Source: Rotaria macrura
Lineage: Eukaryota > Rotifera > Eurotatoria > Philodinida > Philodinidae
Direction of reading: 5' to 3'
Assembly: GCA_900239685.1 (NCBI GenBank)
Contig: OENT01000263.1
Coordinates: forward strand, 1 to 64,000
Length of the DNA: 64,000 nucleotides
Shown here one piece after another: positions 34,386 through 46,469 of the stretch. The notes below the pieces were generated by a model. It saw only the letters and a list, made by a program, of their open reading frames with translations, was not told the origin of the DNA and made no database searches. Positions within the stretch are counted from its first letter, which is position 1, and every line of letters starts with the position of its first letter. A program made the position numbers and the translations under genes.

Positions 34386-37300
34386 TTGTGCTTTGATAAC
34401 AGATATTAAGTAGTTCTAATATGCAAACAATCAATCTTCTCTGCATTCTATTTATCCAGTTTACTATACAAATCAAATTGGCCATAAATTAAGGCAAATC
34501 AACCACCGTTCATTAACGAATGATGATTATTTAAATTAAAATGTTTAATCATTCATGTCCGAAAAGAACTTGCGTGTGACCAACTAAATTTAAGTCAATT
34601 GCTGCGTTATTTATTATTGAAATGACATATTATACGATACAATATTACTTGACGATCTTGTGATATTGCCATGTCTTGAGAATTAAACAATAACTTCGTG
34701 TTCGATCGGATGATTGCTCTTCCATATGCTAAAAATGCCATTTGATAAAAGTATACTCATATTCAAATAAAACTCTTGTCATAGAATAGAGACGTTTTTC
34801 GACTATTCATCCTTGTTGATCATTAATGTTTTCAATCTTGATAAACCATATTTCGTCATCATGATGAATTGCTCTCGTGTTCATAGTAGTCTTCAGTAAA
34901 TAATTCAAATTGGAGATCGTTGATTTTCATCGATCGATTCTCAATTAACTATTGTGCACGATAACATCATATTGATCTATTAAACTAACTGGGATTGTAC
35001 TAATTCAAAATCATACAATGAATATACACATCATATTCAAGAACAATTCTTTCAACTATTGACCGAAATTTAACAATACATTTTAACAGTATTCATTTGT
35101 AGCAGATATCAAAAGTTAACCATGCAACTGAATTGTTGTATTAAAAAAATGAATTGATAATCAGAGAGAAATCTTTTCCATCTTATATTTCTTGCCTAGC
35201 AATGACCTTGAGTTTGAGTGAACAGCTAAATTTTTTATACATTTTTTAAGCATCTACTTTGAAGAAAATATATATGATATCAGATACAACCAAAAAATGG
35301 TTTCGAGTACGGTAAGGAAATTAAAAAGAGCTCCGTACATGATACGAGATTCGAGAAAGGGTGTGCGTATGGGCGCCAGTGTGCAAAGGGACAGTTGTTA
35401 GTAGTTTGCCTCATATCCCCACTCAGACCAACACCCAGCCACAGCCCTATAACACTTGTATGTTCTATCACATAATTTGTTTACTAATACTTTCTAAAAA
35501 TTGCTGAGCGTTTTGACAATATGGATTGTTATGAAATGCATCGAAAATAAAATATCCTGCAAAATAATCCAAAGATGCCTTATTCATATGAAAGCAATCC
35601 TGTTTGAAAACAAGTGCGATTGACAACATTTACATCGGAAGTTCTTGAGAATTTCAGGGGCTATTAGAATATGAAATTCCTTATACAAAATCTTGTTTCT
35701 ATCATTACTATAATTAAAAAAAAACTTGAGAAAGCAAGAATAAAAAATGCAGTCCCAAATATTCTAATAATGTATCTTAATTGTACTTGAAATTTTCTTT
35801 AGATGAGAAAAACGATTCAAATCTTAACCATGACCAACGCACATTCTGCTGTGTTATTCTTCATTTTTCTCTACCACTAATGTTACCAACTCATGCAGAT
35901 GATGAAGACTAAAGAAAACATAAATTGCTGATGTATTTTCATTCTCCAAATAGTCTTTTGACAAATTTAAATAATGATTCAAAAAAAAATTCTTTTACAT
36001 TTAGTGTTTCAGCAAAATTACTTCTCTTGAACAACATAAATACAATGATTCCAATATCAGAGAGGTTTAGCAATGCTGTTCATCCTCAAAGTATGTTACG
36101 AAATTTCAAATATCCTTTTGCAATACATTCTTTGAATCTCCAATCATGTAGTAATACATACAGTTTTTGATTTGAGCAAACGTTGAGGTCTTAAGATTTT
36201 ATTGTTTTTCATTCGTTCGAAATACATAGTAAGCTCAATAATTAAAAAAAAACTAAATCATTTAGTATTTGCCTGACCAGTATATTTAAGTTGAATATTA
36301 CTTATGTAAATATCCAAAGTGTAGTGTGAAATCAATCCAATTTCATCGTTTTATATTGACTCATTCATATCCTATTGAGAGGTGGCAAAAGAAACAGCTG
36401 CATTCGAATTATTGGAAATAAATTATCCACTGTTTTTTCTTCCAAGATAAAACGACTTGTTCTTGAAAGGAGACATTTTACCAGATACTTTTATATAGGT
36501 GAGATGGCAGAATGATTGATTATAGTAATTGAATAGTGATTGTTCGAGATAATGAATGATTACAGAGAATTTGTGTTAGTACCTATTTTGTACTGTGAAG
36601 AAAACTAATTTAAAAAAATAACTCAGAGAAAAATACTTTTCTCGAAAGCTCCCCAATTGACATAAAACGTTTTCTTCTAGCTAATGACACAATATGCTTG
36701 TCTACACGATGGAATGCTAAAGCAAAACAATCTACTGAATATAATTTAGCATAGCAGAGGGAAATAACAGTTGGATATTATAACTAAAAATTCTGAGGCA
36801 TATGCAAACAGTTCCATTTCTCGACCGCTGTATCTGGTAAACGTCTTCAACGTTGGAATCACTAGACGTAATTCATACCAGCAGGATGGACTCCGTTTTC
36901 AAAACTTTTGAACTTTCTCTTTCAAAGTTAATTATTTTCAAGAGCAACAGAACGCTTGTTTAATTTTAAAAGAGTGCCACAACCGTTTCATTACGGAGGA
37001 CTTTCGTAAAGTAAAAATAACAGAAGTGCTAAATTGCAATCCATTTTATCATAATGATTTCTTCTGGGCAAAAAGCTACTGTGAGAAGAATTTTTCTATT
37101 TCTCCTTCGCTAAGAACTATCCATAAATAAGATTACATGTTCACAGTAGAGTGAATAGAGTTTTACAAGATTTAAAAAAAGTTCTAGCCTGGCTGAATGT
37201 TACATCTCACAGAAGGCTTTCCTACATTCACTGAACGATTGACTAAAAGAGAAAATAATTAATTTGAAGAAACTCTGAATCAATCTATTAGTATCTCACA

Positions 37301-37415
37301 AAAAAAGAGCTGCGCTGGCGAAGGGTGCAATTAAATTACAAAAAATAAAAATAGTTTAAACTTCTCTGATTCACCATTCTAATTTTTCACCATTCTAATT
37401 TTTCACCATTATTAG
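34386..37415. other. Intergenic region with a GC-richer island
   Basis: Mostly AT-rich with no supported ORF. A GC-richer patch at about 35325-35465 stands out (see findings). The missing first exon of the stomatin gene must lie somewhere here; I could not identify it. Confidence 0.45.
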
Positions 37416-38719
37416 GAGATGAACCAAATAAACAAGATGGTCTTGGAGCATGTGGCTGGGTGCTTATTTTCCTAGCATATGCTCTTTGCGCATTAACATT
37501 TCCAGTTTCACTATTTGTTGGTTTAAAAGTAAGAATGATATTATATATGTATGCAATAAATCATTTACTATAAGTGAGCATGTGTTTGATAGGTTATCAA
37601 AGAATATGAAAGAGCAGTTATTATGCGTCTCGGTCGAACTCTCACTGGTAGAAGTCTATTTCAAATATGATGAAAATATTCGTATTTATTTTTTCAGTCG
37701 ACGCCAAAGGTCCTGGCTTACTCTTTGTTTTACCATATATTGATAAAATAACTAAAGTCGACTTACGAACTGGTTAGTCATTGATTTTTGTCCATATCGT
37801 GCGCTCAGCGAAATATTAGCACATTTGTTAATTAACTTCTTTTTATAGTTAGTTTCAATGTTCCTCCTCAAGAAATTATTACACAAGATTCAGTGGTTTG
37901 TAGTTTGAAGAGCATCAAACGAGTCTTACTTGTTTGGTTTTCTAAATAGACAATATCAGTTGATGCTGTTGTCTACTTTCGAATATTTAATCCAATTATT
38001 AGTGTAACCAATGTCGAAAATTCACATTGTTCAACACAATTACTTGCAGCTACAACACTTCTTAATGTTTTGTAAGTTATTTGATGAGAACATGGAAAAG
38101 CTCATAGAAAAGAGTTTTTATACATAGAGGTACAAAGCCTTTACAAGAAATTTTATGCAATCGTGAAAATATTGTACATTCAATGCAGACTCATCTTGAT
38201 AAAGCAACTGGTCCATGGGGTGTGAAAGTTGAACGTGTAGAAATGTATGTACATTGAGCGAAGTGTTATTTTTGTTATCGTGTTGTTTGATCTTGTTGCT
38301 CAGTAAAGATGTTCGATTACCTCTCAACATGCAACGCAGTATGGCTGCAGAAGCTGAAGGTCGAAAATGACTTACTTTTTTTTCTTTTTATCAAATAAAT
38401 GGATATTGTTTATTCATCTAGCTACTCGAGAAACACGAGCAAAAATTATTCTAGCTGAAGGTGAACAAAGAGCATCAAGTTCAATCAAAGTAAAAGTTTC
38501 TTTTTTTCTAAATCTGCATTTCATTAGCACTTTTCCGTTTTCAGAAAGCTGCCGATATACTCAATCAGAGTCCTATTGCATTACAGTTACGTTATCTTCA
38601 AACATTAGCTGATATATCAACTAAAAACAATTCAACAATCGTTTTTCCGATACCGAGCAAGTGATTTCTATTTGATGACTGTCATATTAACACCTTTTCA
38701 TTTTAGTCGAATTTATTAA
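37416..38719 (+). CDS. Stomatin-family SPFH/band-7 protein (first exon not found)
   Basis: Membrane scaffold of the stomatin/MEC-2 group, which regulates channels and organises lipid domains. Ten exons join in frame: 37416-37528, 37593-37647, 37698-37772, 37849-37895, 37950-38071, 38128-38244, 38304-38359, 38422-38489, 38545-38660, 38707-38719. The visible part (about 260 aa) begins in the cytoplasmic leader just before G-A-C-G-W and the hydrophobic hairpin ([15 protein letters not shown]). The SPFH domain follows: [33 protein letters not shown] and T-Q-D-S-V-T-I-S-V-D-A. Then come V-E-R-V-E-I-K-D-V-R-L-P and the coiled [14 protein letters not shown] helix. It ends in S-T-I-V-F-P-I-P. Exon 1 with the ATG, ending in a single base of a split codon, is not found. 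The last exon has only four sense codons. Confidence 0.92.
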
Positions 38720-40577
38720 ATAAATCGAAACTCGACATTCGAGTTCATACAATACTGGTCTTTGAACTATATTTACTTACAATACTTTGCACTGACAGTT
38801 GTAATTATTCTGCATCAAAAAATAAAATTGTTTCTTTTTTCTTGTCATGTAACGATTGAATAAAATTATTCAAATTCAATGTTCAACTGAAATACTAAAC
38901 TGAAATTTTTTAAGTCTCTTGTGCAAAAGAGCAGCTAAATTTAAAGTTATGGATGAAACTAGCGACTCTAGTAATTCTTAACAATAAGTTTCACAACAGT
39001 GCGAAAATAACAGACTGGTCGACTGAAAAAAGGTAATTCATGAGCGGCATTAATCCTTTTTTGTACACAGAACGAGCTTTTATCGAAACGATTGGCATCG
39101 ATTTAGCGCTTGTTTTTTTCCTGTTGTTTGCTCTTTAATTCGAACTATTATTTAAAAAAATCTATGGCAACCGAAAACTAATAATAAAATTTCTAATTTC
39201 TCAAAATTTGTGGAAGAAGACGAGGTATTCTATTCTTCATCAATCATACTTGATCCATGCAACAATGTTCGAACTGCTTTCATCATTTAACGAAAGCATA
39301 CACTGTAATGTAAGAATACGAGAAGATGGCTTCAATCTTTTGTGTGGGAAGCTACTGTTTGACGAAGCATACCTACTTATTTGAACACTATAAAAACAGC
39401 GTCTAAGAATGCATCCATTATTCTTTCTTCTATCGCATTTGATTTGTTTTATTCATGTTGTTTTTGTGCTCTTGTCAATAGTGATGAGAAGCTTGTGTAT
39501 TCAAAAAACATCTGTATTCTTTACACAAATAGACTACTTCCATGCAATGTCGTAATTATTTATTCCTAACAAGTATGACAATATGTAAGGGGAAAATTGA
39601 AATAGGCAGACGATTAATAAAATGTGATTCCTCGTATTTTAAAACATTTTAAGATACTTATCGTATTCGTATGTGTAAAAGTTGCTGATGTAAACGGTTG
39701 GTCTATCTGCGCTCTTAAAGAGTCAGCAGTTAATAATTCAAACGCTTGAGAACAATGAACTACAGTAAGATTGGAAAAGAGGAGTTTACCTTGAATGTTC
39801 TATTCGCAATTTATTCTTTCTTTTAGACCCTATCATATAAAGGCATACGCACAAGGCTAAATATTGAAAAGTAGTATGAAAACGAGAGAGAGAATGATTA
39901 TTTGCTTTTAATCTAATACCAGAAAAAAAAATCACTTTTCAGTGACATGTTGCAGTTTTCTATGAAACCAAGTCGATCAATCAATGCAGATGAGATCAAA
40001 ATCAGTTGTCTAATAAAGTCCGTACATTTAGATAAACATGTTTTCGAACAATATAAAAAAAAGAATCTACAAACAATAACAACAGTTAAACTAGTGATTA
40101 ATGATTGAAAAGAACAACTCTTATTTTTAAAGGGATAGTTGCCTCAACAGATACATACCAAGTATCGTCTGAATGATCAAAGTGAGAGTATAGAAGATGG
40201 AAAACAACACCACACAAACGATGCAAAGATACTGTTGAAAATTGGCGTAAAACAACTGCGTTTCATTTTCGTTTATGCAAGTAATTCCATACCCTTTTGT
40301 TTCATAAACATTAAGAAGGAAATTCAATTGCTCAAATAGTTTGAAGAATTTATCAAAATACAAAGTATAAACTATCCTCTGTATAAGATATAGGAGTAAG
40401 AAAGGTAGATAATTGCTTGTATAAACAAATGTGAAAATTCACTATTTTACGTCAATGTTTTACAGAAAATTAGGAGATGATTTAAGATGATGTGTAACAT
40501 TGAGCCACTGAATAGTTTTTGTATTTATTATCTTTTGTCATTGATAGTTATCGGCGAATCGTTCATCAAATCATTTT
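38720..40577. other. Intergenic region
   Basis: No supported gene. A minus-strand ORF at 40127-40363 (78 codons) ends in a hydrophobic helix but lacks other support; AT-rich frames often look like this by chance. Confidence 0.4.
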
Positions 40578-41117
40578 TCAATGTATGATACCAGTTTCAT
40601 GATGTCTTAGTGTTTGATGAGGTTCAAGGACAGGAATAGAAAATGAACCGATTCTAAAATGAAAAAAAACAAACGATAGTAGAATATGATAAGAAGTAAT
40701 CAAAAATAAGTAACCTGCTTGGATCGTGAATATGATCAGCATAATAAACATGTACATCTTTTCCTTGATGATCATCTAGTACAGACTGACGGTTAACACG
40801 TTCATGATCAACATAAAAGTGTGTATGCTAAAATTAATAATTACCGAATAAGATCAATAGCAATAACTGTAAAACAAAGCAATACTTCTGCTATATCATG
40901 ACCATAAAGTCCACTGATGACTGTTTCCAATTCATCACTGAACATAAATTCCCGATTCAGGATTTCACAACGGTACGCTCCTATACAAAATGAATTCAAG
41001 ATAATGATACGAATCCAGAGAGGCAAGAAGTTTTAATATCTTACCTTGTACACTTCCTTTAACTACTGACACATGATGAATTGATGTACCTTGATGGCCT
41101 GCAGGAATGTGACTCAT
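40578..41117 (-). CDS. Small histidine-rich protein, four exons
   Basis: Not recognised. Four minus-strand exons (41117-41045, 40980-40886, 40827-40715, 40653-40578) join with every GT-AG boundary in phase to give a 118-aa protein from ATG to TGA. About 16 residues (14%) are histidine, spread from the start (M-S-H-I-P-A-G-H-Q-G) to the last residue. Acidic residues are frequent in the middle (V-L-D-D-H-Q-G-K-D-V-H-V). There is no signal peptide or membrane segment, so it should be cytosolic or nuclear. The in-phase chain and polar, non-random composition after splicing argue that it is a real gene. Unspliced, the same region reads as hydrophobic nonsense frames. Metal binding is a guess from composition only. 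Confidence 0.65.
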
Positions 41118-43721
41118 ATTGAATTATGTATCGTATATATTTATATTACGGTTAAATCAAGTACTTTTTTTCTTTTCTAAAACTTCTAGAAAATTGAATA
41201 ATATGCTTAATTAATTTTCGAATCAATAACAGACTTCAATACATGCATTAGCCACATTATTATAAGACATTTTTTATTGCACTGGGACACTATTACTCTT
41301 GGTTCATGATATTCTATTGCCCACAACTAACAAGAGTATATGATCCTTGGTAGAAAAAGCAAGTATCAAGAACTTCTAACATCACTTAAAAGGTGTGAGG
41401 ATTTTGTAGGCATGGCTCTATAAAGACTCTATAGCTATTCATACCTAGACCATTTATAATCGATCTAGATTAGAACGGAGAACCATATAAAAAAAGTGTT
41501 GCTAGATTTTTTCCTAATTTTCAGCTAATAAGTCAAAGCCTAATTTGAACGGTGAAGCTACCTTTGCCTTAATAACGAACAACTGTGATAACTGATCAAT
41601 TAGTATGTACTATGTCTACAGTAACTGCATATCGAAAATCACAGAAGTGGGTAATTATCGGCATCAATCAATTCATTTATTTAAGAAGGAAACTTTATTC
41701 GACAGTTAGTGAATAAATTAATCTACTACTACGAATAATTGTTCATCTCTTATCTAAACAGTGGTTTGGATAGTCAACGAGGTTAATTATCCGGTGAATC
41801 GTACATCAATATTCTATCGGTAGACTACAGGAATCAAGTTTTGAACTAACAATGCAAGCTAACTATCCATACTTATTAAAAGACAACTACTTAAAAGATG
41901 AGACTTTAATCCTGAAGGCGATGAGAGATCATCAATTTTCCTACAAAGTTCCAGTGAAAAACGAGAACCAACAATAAAACAGAAAAAATGAAATGTATGA
42001 AAAAATAGATGACTAAAACGAGTTTTTCATCTTTTTTTCAGCTCATATTCTTAAAAGATATTTTTCTCGCAGAATCCTTTGAATTCTGTTAACAATCTGC
42101 TTCATGTCGTAGAAAACACCACCAAATGTATTTCTCTGAAAATTTTGAGCAATACTTTATCAATGGTACCGCTGTTTAAAAATATAGTCGAATTTCACGA
42201 AGGCTACAGCATGAATAAATTTAAGAAGAGTTCGCAAAACCAATCATGAAGTTTGCGTCTTAAAGAAAACAACTATTTCAACAATCTTTTCTGATAATCT
42301 GTATTCTATAGACTCTCTGATGAAAACTTTCATGTCAACTTGCTGCTTCTTTCAAGAAAAAAAACACATTTCTCAACCAATTTATTATGTTGGATGATTC
42401 TCGCTTTGACCCCAAACACAATGAAAAATTTTAATAACGAATTAACCAATGAGATCGCTAGAAACTTTTATCGATTTCGAGATGAGTTAGCGTTAATGCA
42501 CCAATCTGATATGATTCCGTTTGAACGAATAGAAATAATAATGTGTCACCTTCTTATCTTATCTACACTTTTTTCAAGCAAAGCACTTAACTCAATAATT
42601 TCTTTCTAATGAATTCTTTATACATTTTTTGGTATAGATTTACTGCGTAAATCTTTTTCTCTGTTTATCAATAGTTCTAAAAGTTGTGTAATAAAATTAA
42701 AATAATACTTTATAAATCTCTTGTTGTTTCTGACATTATAATAACTTATTCTTGATCTAATACCCTATTTTTCAATAGATTTTATTTCATCAAGTTATGT
42801 AAGAAAGTCCCAACTACTATCGAATTGTGTAATTTAGAAGTCGAGTATTCGTTGTCTTACTGACTTTAGTAAAATACCCATATTAGTCAAGAGATACAAA
42901 CCACTCGAACGTAGTATATATTTAAACCATTCTCGAATTAATGTTCAACTCAGAATTTACAACGGAATCTTTTTTCAGTTGGGACCATCTTGATAATGAA
43001 GATTTTATTGAAATTTTGAAAGTCAAAGATGAGTTTACATTTTTAAAAGTACATCGTCCTGTATCGATTTCATTCAGCAGAAACCTATCAAAGACATTTT
43101 TCCTCTTCTTACATTCATCATTTCTCTTTGTGTCTAGAAAGAAACATTCACTAGTTCTTTTACACTTCAAAAAAGGGCTACACATTATGGGAAATAAGTG
43201 ATGTCATATTCATGATTGTCAGATATTTGCATAAATATCATGTGACGATCCAATGAGCAACTCCCTTCAAAACAACTAGTTATTCAATAAGCACAATATA
43301 TGCCGAGATCTTTAACTGTAAGCACATATTGAAGTAATTCTTCACATTGAACCAGTGTTGCGTGAGTTTGTTCAAATATTTTCGATAACAAGAAATGGAT
43401 CAAGATAACAAACGAATGCTATCTAAAATCTTAAAAAACATGAAAATGAAAATGACTGGGATGATTCTGTTAACATAATTTAACTACTCAAACATTGTGT
43501 TACTAAGAAATACCTCGCCAATGAAATTTGCTACGTTAGAATTTTCAAATCGTCCATAGAATTATTCCATCCCGAGAACTAACGTATATTTCTTGCTTCT
43601 TGAATAGTATGTGTTTCGCAGACGATAAAATTCATCCTCCTCTGATTTCGTTAGATGTCAGTGAACAGATTGAAGTTAGTGTCCTGCGCGTCCTCTCATA
43701 TAACAACACTATTCTGCGTTC
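41118..43721. other. Intergenic region
   Basis: No supported gene. ORFs at 42340-42609 (+) and around 42922-43201 (both strands) lack motifs or splice context. Confidence 0.4.
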
Positions 43722-43976
43722 ATGAAGCTCATACACGTCATCAATTCGTTCTGTTTCCTTTTTCTCTATTGTGCTCGTACGCATGCGCAGCCATCGACTG
43801 GAGGTAAAACTACCGCTTACTATTTACCAGTATTACTTTATAAGTTCAAAAAAGAATGAAATTTGTAATAAAGAAGACAAAATCATAGTAACCTAATACA
43901 AACAGGAAAAGATCCAAAAATTCTTGTGGAGATTCTTTTTGCTTTACGTCGATTTCAGCGATATTTCCAATGGTAG
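43722..43976 (+). CDS. Possible small secreted peptide precursor, two exons
   Basis: Not recognised. Exon 43722-43803 encodes a good signal peptide: M-K-L-I-H-V, a hydrophobic core N-S-F-C-F-L-F-L-Y-C-A, then T-H-A, with likely cleavage before Q23. A GTAAAA donor and ACAAACAG acceptor join it in phase to 43906-43976, giving 50 aa in total. The mature part is about 28 residues, contains a dibasic R-R, and ends R-Y-F-Q-W just before a TAG. That TGG-TAG also forms a possible TG|GTAGGT donor, so the protein may continue into another exon. A short secreted peptide with a basic cleavage site suggests a neuropeptide or effector, but there is no family match. Confidence 0.45.
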
Positions 43977-46469
43977 GTTTCATCTATGACATCAATCTGA
44001 TGAGAGAGGAAAGGATTTACTTTTCTATTCTCACATTCGCTTTATTACGACCAACAGACTCTTATAAAAGAGACTGCTAGACAGAGCCAAAATCTTCCGT
44101 TTTTGATTCGGTAAAAGAATGATTTTCACACTTGAACGACTGGCCCGTCGAACTCTATCGTCAGCTTACCAAGACTTTGAAAATTTAGCAGTTTGATCAG
44201 ATTATAATTAGTATCTACTCACATAATCTCTAAGTATGATTCTCTAATGTCGCCAGTTACCTCTGAACTTGGTATTTTACTCTCAAACATACGCTGAGTA
44301 TCCACAGGATGGATGTCTGCTAGTCTATGTCAATGACGGAGTCTGAACGCGAGTCGTCTTTGGATCAAAGACGAAAAGCTGGTTGCAATTGAAGCAATCA
44401 TTGACAATCAATGGCAATCATCGACAATCTTAGCTGTGAGAAAATGAATTTTCCTTCGCAGAAATGAATCCTTATCAAAACCATGATTGCCAAGCTGCTT
44501 AGTGATGAAAACAAACAATATATGAAAAAGCATCGTGAATTTTTCATCCGATGATGAAAAGACAGGAAGCAATCAATAGTAATCAAAAAATCAGCTTTTC
44601 CCCCTTGCCTTGGATACACTCATATTCATGACGAACTCGAGCTTTATCAGATCGAAGCCTTTCATAATTGTATGAACAGTATAATTCATATAATTCTGTA
44701 GTCAGTTGAACGAATATCTTCAATACTTATAAAGCCGAAAAACTGATTAGTTCAATCAACTTTACGGCAAATTGATTTAGAATTTATAAATACCATAGAA
44801 TGTATTTAATGCATTGAATATAATATTTCAAATAAAAGAGAAGATAAGAAATGTAAAGTGATTCAATAAGTGAACAAGTAGTGAAGACAATGTATCACAT
44901 AAGTAAAATAGAATGCAACCAGCTTTTCCTATATTAAATGAAGGTTATTTATTCATCATAGGAAAGCATTAATAAATGACAGCATAGTTATAACTCGAAT
45001 ATACATTTGCAAGCTAAAGTGTTCGGTCGATTTCAGTGTGTACGTTATTCAATGCAGTTGCTTGATTGAACTGACTGCTCATAAATGATGCTGAATCGTC
45101 CTTTGTCGTCTCTATTCGATACATGTTTCGCCCTTGGTTTATTTTATGTTGCTTTGTCTCTCATTTTATAATTTATTCTGATCAAACCTGTTATCTACAG
45201 TATGCTTTGTAATTTTTTACCTTGACGTCCATACTTGTCTTTTTTCTCCTTTTTCTTTCTTCCCTTCTCTCCATCATTCTTTGTTTGTCGATAAAGACAC
45301 GTGTTGACGATAGACGCAAGAAAAAGAACACCATGATTGTGTATATGAATTAGTTGCCTTTTGCATGAAAGAAATAAAATGCACACATATCTGTACGTTT
45401 CCTAGATTTGAATCTGTTAAAAAAAATCATGAACATATTTGCTGCTGTTAATCATATTTGATGATTGTGAATTTTGATGCTTTCGAAATTGATAATGCAT
45501 GAATCGATTATGTTCACACGCATTATGTTATTTGGTTGCAACGCCCCATCAAGGAATCAAAAATGTCCTAATTTCAATGATTGAGCGTCGTGATATCAGA
45601 AATACCTTCGAATATTTCTTTAATCATGGATGTATGCGTTCTGAGATATTTGCAGGTATTACCTGTTAAGACACATCAATTCGATTATATGAAACCGATC
45701 ATCAATTTCAACTGCAAATTTCATATTCCAACTGTTAGAGTATTGGTCCTGACAAAATCCTTTTATTCTTTGATGTATATCATTATGATGTCTTAAAACA
45801 AAGAAAAAACTGTTTTGGAAGAAAACAATCGATAACAGAAGCAGTTTCTTCCGTAAAAATCTAATCATTGCACTGTGAACATAGCATGATGAGTTTCATT
45901 CTTAATCTAACAATCTATTTATTCACTCTAATTTAAAACTGAATAAAAAAACATTATGATAATGAGAATTTGTTGATGATTTTAAAATGAAATGCTAGAC
46001 TAATATAAAAAAAAAGTTAAGAAGTAAAATTTCAAATGTCCTTTGGAATTGATGGTATGAAAGTTTTCCATATAATATGTTGCTGATGTTATCTAAAATG
46101 AAACAAACAAACGTTAGTTCATGATCAAAACTGCCTGCAGTAGACTTTAAGAAGAAAGAAGTATGTTAAGTGGAAGTTTTGCAGAAACATTTTGGGGCAT
46201 TTTACGACATGCACATTTTTTTCGCAGGAAGAACATCCGAAATTACTTTTGCCAATAGTTTCGCGTCCAACATATTGATGATGGTTTCGAAATTCAATAG
46301 AAATATCGAAAGATTTCAAACCGAAACAACTTACAGCTATTATGATCTTTTGGTAGCGGGCTGTGATACAGTTGTCTGCTAGGCATCAATCTATTCAAAC
46401 ATTCTTTTCCACTAAATAGTAGAAAATTTAAATAAATAGCATGGCAAGTGATCACGACAGAAATGAATC
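43977..46469. other. Intergenic region
   Basis: No supported gene. An ORF at 44398-44619 (-) and a short open stretch near 44287-44345 (+) have no recognisable motif. Confidence 0.4.
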
